Shown: positions 58,976 to 64,000 of the stretch, in pieces
Layout: each line of letters opens with the position of its first letter
How positions within the stretch are numbered: position 1 is the first letter of the stretch
Assembly: GCA_015178975.1 (NCBI GenBank)
Contig: WHVD01000006.1
Location: 868,001 to 932,000 of the forward strand
Origin: Hysterangium stoloniferum
Taxonomy: Eukaryota > Basidiomycota > Agaricomycetes > Hysterangiales > Hysterangiaceae
Direction of reading: 5' to 3'
DNA length: 64,000 bases
The notes under the pieces: model-generated
What the model saw: only the letters and a program-made list of their open reading frames with translations
The model's database searches: none
What the model was told of the DNA's origin: nothing
Position numbers and translations under genes: made by a program

Positions 58976-59784
58976 CAAGCTCAACATTATGACTACAGAC
59001 TGAAACAAATCCAAAAGGCACACCAGAGGATTAGTACAAAGCAAAGGGGCTTTTTGGAATGAAAGGGGGTAATCTAAGTCAATATTCAAACTGAAGAACT
59101 ATAGCATACATGATAGGGTTTTTATACAAAAATGCAATAGATGATCAGAAGGCTGATCAAGGAAGTGAGAAGTTGTGACAGGTCAAGGGAAGCAGAAAAA
59201 GGAACAAGGATCAAACTAAAACTAAATGTGATGAAATACAAGCATTCTAAAGGTTGTGAGGTGGCAAATAATCTATACACATAGAATGGGTGACAAGAGA
59301 ACATTGGGATGGAATGACCAAAAAGGTAATCTACAGAAAAACAGGTGTTGGGGTGCCACAGACAGTGATACTGTGGTCAGGGGCACTGATAGCAGGGTGC
59401 TGGAGGGTTACAAGGATAAAACCAAGTTGCAGGGGTCTGATTGGTAGGGATCCTAACACCAAGTACTCAAACACACTTTATTGTAGTTTGTGTCATCTAG
59501 CAAGGATCACTGCAAAGTGGCCTGCTCTAAACTATAAGATTGGACATGGCCTGCAGCAACAATTTAGGCAACAACTATCTTTCCTCATAGGACACATCTA
59601 TCCAGATCCATTTATGGCTTGTTCTATTACATATAGGTACCCATCCCCTGACTATGGGTGTGAAGAGTCATATAAAATGCCACTCTGTGTGCAAAGAATA
59701 CCAACTATTAAAGTATGGTAAATTGTGTATTGACTAGTAAGTATGTACAATACTAATTAGATGGGAGATTATTGGTAAGAGGTA
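58976..59784. other. CpG-free repeat-like DNA
   Basis: About 800 bases with no CpG. A plus-strand frame 59290-59721 (143 codons, including VPQTVILWSGALIAGCW) is open but has no family I recognise. It is likely an old transposable-element or captured-gene fragment. Confidence 0.45.
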
Positions 59785-59992
59785 CAGTGACTCAAAAAAC
59801 CCTTTGCATGTTTCACCCTTCAGACTTATATCCCTGATAACTCAAAGAATAAAAATGCAAAAATATCAAGAATATTTGTGAATATGCACTATCATATCTA
59901 GATTATGGAGGTATGATGCCATTACATAAGCTCCAAATATGGAAATATTACAAATATATACAAGAGACTCATGCAAAGGGTTTTTTTGCTGG
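59785..59992 (+). repeat. Left terminal inverted repeat of the Tc1 element
   Basis: Begins CAGTGACTCAAAAAACCCTT and ends ATGCAAAGGGTTTTTTTGCT. It aligns with the reverse complement of 61159-61369 with a few mismatches and a short indel near TACAAATAT(TT)ATATACAAG. Confidence 0.92.
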
Positions 59993-60149
59993 CAACTTTG
60001 ATGACTATAATGCTTACAGTCATGTGACCTTGTTGATTGTTTACCTCCAATTGGGTCATATTAACAAAATCATGTGATGTCACATGACCATGTTGTACTG
60101 GAGTATAAATATATGGTCTTTAGCAACCAGCAATGCTCCAATTCCCAAA

Positions 60150-60482
60150 ATGCACACTTTGTCTCTTGCCAGCCAGAATCATATCCTCTCATTGCTTGAT
60201 GTTAGCCATTCAGCTAGCCACATTGCAGCTTTTACTGGTCATAGCATTTTCACAGTCTCTAAGCTTCACTCTAAGCATTGTTCTCATCTCTCTAAGTCCA
60301 TTGGTGGTCATCCCTCAAAACTTTCCCCTACCAACATTCATTATGCACAGCACCTCATCAGCTCTGGGAAGGCTGACACTGCTGTTGATGTGGCCAAAGC
60401 TCTTAGGAGTGTCACCAACCAGTTCATCTGCACCCAAACTGTGTACAATAGTCTTAATATGGTTGGGAATGCCTCAAGAACC
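60150..60482 (+). pseudogene. N-terminal (DNA-binding) part of Tc1 transposase
   Basis: ATG frame starting MHTLSLASQNHILSLLDVSH, with the paired helix-turn-helix layout of Tc1 transposases: SASHIAAFTGHSIFTVSKLH, SHLSKSIGGHPSKLSPTNIH followed by YAQHLISSGKADTAVDVAKA and LRSVTNQFICTQTVYNSLNM. It runs into TIR-like sequence after about 60482. Binding of transposon ends is the normal role; alone it could at most act as a DNA-binding fragment. Confidence 0.85.
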
Positions 60483-60489
60483 CTTCTAA

Positions 60490-60670
60490 TGTTTGGTACT
60501 TCAGATTTACATCCCTGATAACTCAGAGAATAAAAATGCAAAAATATCAAAGATATTTGTGAATATGCTCTATCATATCTATATTATGGAAATACAGTGC
60601 AATTACATAAACTTCAAATATGGAAATACTAAAAATATTTATATATAGGAGACTCATTGGAAGGGACTTT
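60490..60670 (+). repeat. Internal copy of the TIR inside the transposase gene
   Basis: Same orientation as the left TIR, starting at the CTTCAGATTTACATCCCTGA equivalent (about base 35 of the TIR) and running to AGACTCATTGGAAGGGACTT at its inner end. It lacks the outermost CAGTGACTCAAAAAACC. It replaces the segment between the transposase HTH and DDE parts. Confidence 0.85.
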
Positions 60671-60672
60671 TT

Positions 60673-61129
60673 GTGAGGTTTGGAGATGGATTTGTGATAT
60701 TATGGGGCTACATGCTGTGGGAAGGACCTGGGTATTCTTTCAAGATAGATGAGAGGATGGATGGGTACCTTTATCTCAAGATTATGGAGGAGAATCTTCA
60801 AGCCAGCCTCAGCTATTATGGAAAATATGTGGGTAATGTCATCTTTCAGCAAGATTATGACCTTGAACATACCTGCAAGAAGGCCCAGACTTGGTTTCAA
60901 GATAATGATTTCAATGTTCTCCCATGGCCAGCACAGTCTCCAGACCTCAACCCCATTGAACACTTGTGGGACTATGAAAAGAGGAGGCTAAGGGATACTG
61001 GTGTTGTGGGAGAGGGTGGAGGAGGAGTGGAACAAGATTGATGCAGAGGTGTGTCAGAATTTGATTGAGAGTATGCCTAGGAGGGTTGTAGCTGTGTTGA
61101 AGGCAAAGGGTGGCTATACTAAGTACTAA
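60673..61129 (+). pseudogene. C-terminal (DDE) part of Tc1 transposase, frameshifted
   Basis: Reads FGDGFVILWGYMLWEGPGYS, KIDERMDGYLYLKIMEENLQ, GNVIFQQDYDLEHTCKKAQT (second catalytic Asp in QQD) and PAQSPDLNPIEHLWDYEKRR (third acidic residue). After a frame change near 61005-61015, the end reads EEEWNKIDAEVCQNLIESMP and KAKGGYTKY, stop 61127-61129. The block with the first catalytic aspartate is absent. Confidence 0.9.
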
Positions 61130-61158
61130 ATATAAGTAGTTTTGTGGGTCAGAGTGGT

Positions 61159-61369
61159 CAGCAAAAAAACCCTTCACATGAGTCTCTTGTATATAAATAT
61201 TTGTAATATTTCCATATTTGGAGTTTATGTAATGGCATCATACTTACATATTCTAGATATGATAGAGCATATTCACAAATATTTTTGATATTTTTGCATT
61301 TTTATTCTTTGAGCTATCAGGGATATAAGTCTGAAGGGTGAAACATGCGAAGGGTTTTTTGAGTCACTG
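61159..61369 (-). repeat. Right terminal inverted repeat of the Tc1 element
   Basis: Reverse complement of the left TIR; it ends AAGGGTTTTTTGAGTCACTG followed by TA. It contains the only CpG I see in the region (CATGCGAAGG at about 61346). Confidence 0.92.
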
Positions 61370-62667
61370 TAAGTAGTAGTCAGTTCCAGTTGAGAATGGA
61401 TATAAGACATTCAAAGACCATGATGATGTAGTCTAAATAAGGGAATCAACCTTATCAGTTCAGTTCCCCAGTGGGACTCTTTCAAATGTAGAGATGGATG
61501 AAATTGACATTAATAGAGTCTAAGTTATAGGATGGATTGAAATAGATGTATAATGCAAATGGGTGAGATAGTAATGAGTCTTGAGTCAATAATGAGCCTC
61601 ATGTGGTTTATTGATCTTTGACCTCTATGGTGTGAGGTCAGTGGTCAATATGGAGAGTATTGTGGAGTGGATGCTGGCCAAGGCAGCAGAGATGACACCC
61701 AAACCTCAACTTGCACTAGATTGCATGTCAGTTTCTGGGTAAAAGGTCTCTCAGTTTAGCAGTTAGTGCACCTACAAGTATACATAATACTTTGAACTAT
61801 GTATCTATGAAGTGGGATGTTCTTTGGATATCTTTAGTCATGTATACCAAATAAAATATAGAAAAAATGTATATAAAAATAAAAGAGAAATATTAGATGT
61901 TCTCAAGTATAAAAATATATACATACCAACCCCCTTACAATGGGACCTAAAAATGCCATGACTATTGATGATCTGTAATGTATTTAGGGGTTTCTCTCAG
62001 ATAGCTCAATAAATGCTATATATAGTGTCACAGAGCTTCAACAATAAAACAAGCAAAGATCCAGTAATTTAAATACTGATAGATTAATTAGTTGTGCTAT
62101 TAAGCTTAAACAACTAAAATCAATGCTTATTTTATTATTGAAAGGTTCAATAGAACTGTGTATGACTCTTTAGCAAATAAACAACTATTCCTTGAGAATA
62201 GGGGCTGGAAGGTGAATATATGCACAGTAACTTGGCAGAGACTTGATATAAAGCTTCAGTTTCTTGTATGCTAATTTGTAACTATTAATAGATATTTAAC
62301 AAGGTGTTAAATATTTTATTAATAGAGAAGATAATTTGTGTTGGATTTCTTGTGTGCTTGTACTTGATTAATTTACTAACTTAGGTATGGGCCCTGAATA
62401 ATCTAAGTGTTGGCAGGGATTTCAGTAAGAATACTTATTAGGTTTATTATGTATTTAATAAGCCTAAGGGGTAGCTGTGAGGCTGGGGAACTTAGATGAT
62501 CAGCTAAGTTCAAGAGTTGCTGACAAAGAGTTCTAGATTCTGCAAGTGTAGGTGCTTGCAGTTAGTATATCAGACTAAGGCTATTATTGTCCTTAGGATG
62601 ATGAGATAAGCTTCTGAGCTGTGCTGTAAAATATGTGTGATAAGTTGATTTATTGTGGATTTCTGGC
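61370..62667. other. CpG-free, A/T-rich repeat-like DNA
   Basis: About 1.3 kb with no CpG and no recognisable gene or domain. Probably old, mutated transposon sequence. It ends abruptly at the LTR start. Confidence 0.5.
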
Positions 62668-63209
62668 TGTTACGACCCATTCCCGGATGTTTCAATATCT
62701 GACTTCCGACCTCCGACTACGGAACATCATAGTTACCGTATCTTCCGCATTCTTCCCTTGTTCCACATTTGGTAATTTGTCTGTTGACAAGTATTCACTC
62801 GTTTGTTTATTATATTCCTGTTTCGGAATCTTGTCTCCCTGATATGTCTTATTGTATTTCCATTTTAAGATTATTTCCGTTTCCATCTTATTATGGTCTT
62901 AGTTTGTAGTACAATAACGAGAAGACTTATATTAGTTTCTGTGAATTTGTACTTTACCTTAGATGTGATATTGACTTAGTTTCTTATTCCTTCTCCTGTC
63001 TTTCTGTACACTCGATATTCGGAACTCTTCGGAACTCTTCGGAACTCTGAATATCCATATCTTCCATCGTAAGTCTCACTTCTGAAATTAAGGACTTTGA
63101 GCGTTTGCATAGAGGTGCAGTACATAAGCTGAAGCCGACGTCCTGACCCTATCCGATAGTTCCTGACTTCCTGGTGACTTTCCGATAGTTCCGGAATAAG
63201 TTCCTGACA
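62668..63209 (+). repeat. 5' LTR of a Ty3/gypsy-type retrotransposon
   Basis: 542 bp beginning TGTTACGACCCATTCCCGG and ending TTCCTGACA (TG..CA ends), followed directly by TGG, the usual start of a primer-binding site. It contains three copies of TTCGGAACTC at 63019-63048. The 3' LTR is outside the window or lost. Start and end are inferred from TG..CA, the CpG boundary and the PBS position. Confidence 0.75.
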
Positions 63210-63227
63210 TGGCACTTAACAGTATAT
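63210..63227 (+). other. Probable primer-binding site
   Basis: TGGCACTTAACAGTATAT immediately after the LTR. TGG would pair with the CCA end of a tRNA. The priming tRNA was not identified. Confidence 0.55.
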
Positions 63228-63255
63228 CAGATCTCAACTCTGTGACTCACTCATC

Positions 63256-63830
63256 ATGGGTCCCAAATGCAAAGCTGCCGAAGGACCATCCCAACTCCAA
63301 TCCCTGTTGCAACTTTACACCACTCAACCCGAAACCCCAATTCAGCCGACAACATCAGCTTCAGTCGAAGAAGTTACCGAGGAGGTTACCGAGGTAACGA
63401 GGGACACCAATATTCCCCACACTTCCAACAATGAAGCAGAAGATCAGCCAGAGACATTGAAAAAGAAATCTTCCGACGAACCGACTGAAATGTTGTTTAT
63501 CAACTCCATTGTGAAATTCGCTGACTACTTGAAATCCGCTGAGGATAGTAAAGAATCATCCCGCACCGGAGTCAAAGAACCTGAACCATTTACCGGCAAG
63601 GATCCGAAAAAATTGAAGAATTTCCTTCTCCAATGCCGTTTCAGTTTCCGTGATCAACCCACTGCATTTAAATCCGATAATTGAAAAGTCAATTTCACGC
63701 TCTCTTATCTCAAGGATACCGCTCAAGATTGATTCAAACCCGGACTATCTGGAATATCTGACGAGACACCTGTATGGCTCGATGACTGGGATGCTTTTGT
63801 GGAAGATGTTAAGAATTGACAACTGACTAA
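63256..63830 (+). pseudogene. Broken gag of a Ty3/gypsy-type retrotransposon
   Basis: ATG at 63256 opens MGPKCKAAEGPSQLQSLLQL; the capsid-type block EPEPFTGKDPKKLKNFLLQC then RFSFRDQPTAF is typical of gypsy Gag. The frame meets TGA at 63682-63684, then continues with recognisable Gag (KVNFTLSYLKDTAQD, PVWLDDWDAFVEDV) interrupted by two more TGA codons (about 63730 and 63818). At least one TGA sits where the family has a Trp. After about 63830 the similarity is lost. Non-functional. Confidence 0.8.
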
Positions 63831-63997
63831 TGTCGGTGGCTGACAGGGACCAATTGGAAGGACTTGGCTTCAGCTTATGTGCTGCGCCCTCGCAAATATC
63901 CGTAGGGTGTCCTTAGATTTCGGGCGGGCAAAGACTAATCCTAAAGAGCTCCTTTCGGCGAGATACCGATCGGAACCGAAGGACAAGTCGAGCGTCG
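63831..63997. other. Unassigned sequence at the right edge
   Basis: CpG-rich sequence different in character from the gag upstream. No frame is recognisable in the 167 bases available. It may be another element inserted into or joined to the gypsy copy. Confidence 0.35.
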
Positions 63998-64000
63998 GGC

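Larger units (their letters stand above)
59785..61369 (+). mobile_element. Defective Tc1/mariner-type transposon
   Basis: 1,585-bp element bounded by TA dinucleotides (59783-59784 and 61370-61371), the Tc1/mariner target signature. Termini are CAGTGACTCAAAAAACCCTT on the left and its exact complement on the right. TIRs of about 210 bp are at 59785-59992 and 61159-61369. Inside, a helix-turn-helix N-terminus and a DDE C-terminus of a Tc1 transposase remain, but they are separated by an internal copy of the TIR sequence (about 60490-60670). The first catalytic-aspartate block is missing, so it is non-autonomous. The transposase exons and TIRs contain practically no CpG. Confidence 0.93.

Noticed and set aside
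59122..59304. Minus-strand hydrophobic frame of 60 codons
   Set aside because: A by-product of A/T-rich CpG-free sequence; no gene context.

Overview
The window is nuclear DNA from a filamentous basidiomycete, most likely a mushroom-forming Agaricomycete. Genes are dense and split by many introns of about 50-60 nt with GT..AG ends. The protein families (COQ5, Trm61, Rpn13, Epl1, Utp3, Tom22, Fcf2, histone H4) are eukaryotic housekeeping families. The lineage-flavoured ones (CorA-like GMN membrane proteins, F-box proteins, a PAS protein, a HAM1-like protein) are typical of Agaricomycetes. There is no bacterial operon structure and no CRISPR.

Layout. 0-14 kb: the 3' end of an unrecognised gene, the XPC/Rad4 DNA-repair factor, COQ5 (ubiquinone), a DUF2235 hydrolase-like protein, a PAS protein, the TRM61 tRNA methyltransferase and the RPN13/ADRM1 proteasome ubiquitin receptor. 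14-22 kb: two tandem CorA-like membrane-protein genes on the minus strand. Upstream of the second lies an array of four roughly 500-bp units, each carrying the 5' flank plus the start of the coding sequence. 22-29 kb: UTP3/SAS10 (small-subunit processome) and EPL1 (NuA4 histone acetylation). 29-44.4 kb: a Zn2Cys6 regulator, TOM22, FCF2, two F-box-type genes, a HAM1-like protein, a single-pass membrane SH3 protein and a SCOC-type coiled-coil protein. 44.4-49.8 kb: a gene-poor stretch with a small palindromic remnant of a Tc1-type transposase. 49.8-58.4 kb: an FYR-domain nuclear protein, a secreted endonuclease/exonuclease/phosphatase-fold nuclease and histone H4. 58.8-64 kb: a transposon graveyard with a defective Tc1/mariner element (long TIRs, internally rearranged) and the 5' LTR and broken gag of a Ty3/gypsy-like retrotransposon.

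The most notable signals are four. (1) The promoter-plus-5'-coding tandem array in front of one CorA-like paralogue. (2) A Tc1 element in which the segment expected to carry the first catalytic aspartate has been replaced by a copy of its own TIR. (3) A stretch of about 3.85 kb (58.82-62.67 kb) almost without CpG, ending exactly where the younger LTR begins. An inverted sister copy of a repeat at 53.6 kb still has the ancestral CpGs. (4) A near-perfect 58-bp palindrome made from a Tc1 transposase fragment. I did not find a multi-gene system that looks new to science; most genes are ordinary and independently transcribed.

Exon boundaries were inferred by eye from splice signals and remembered family sequences. 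Gene spans are more reliable than individual introns, and no search was run.
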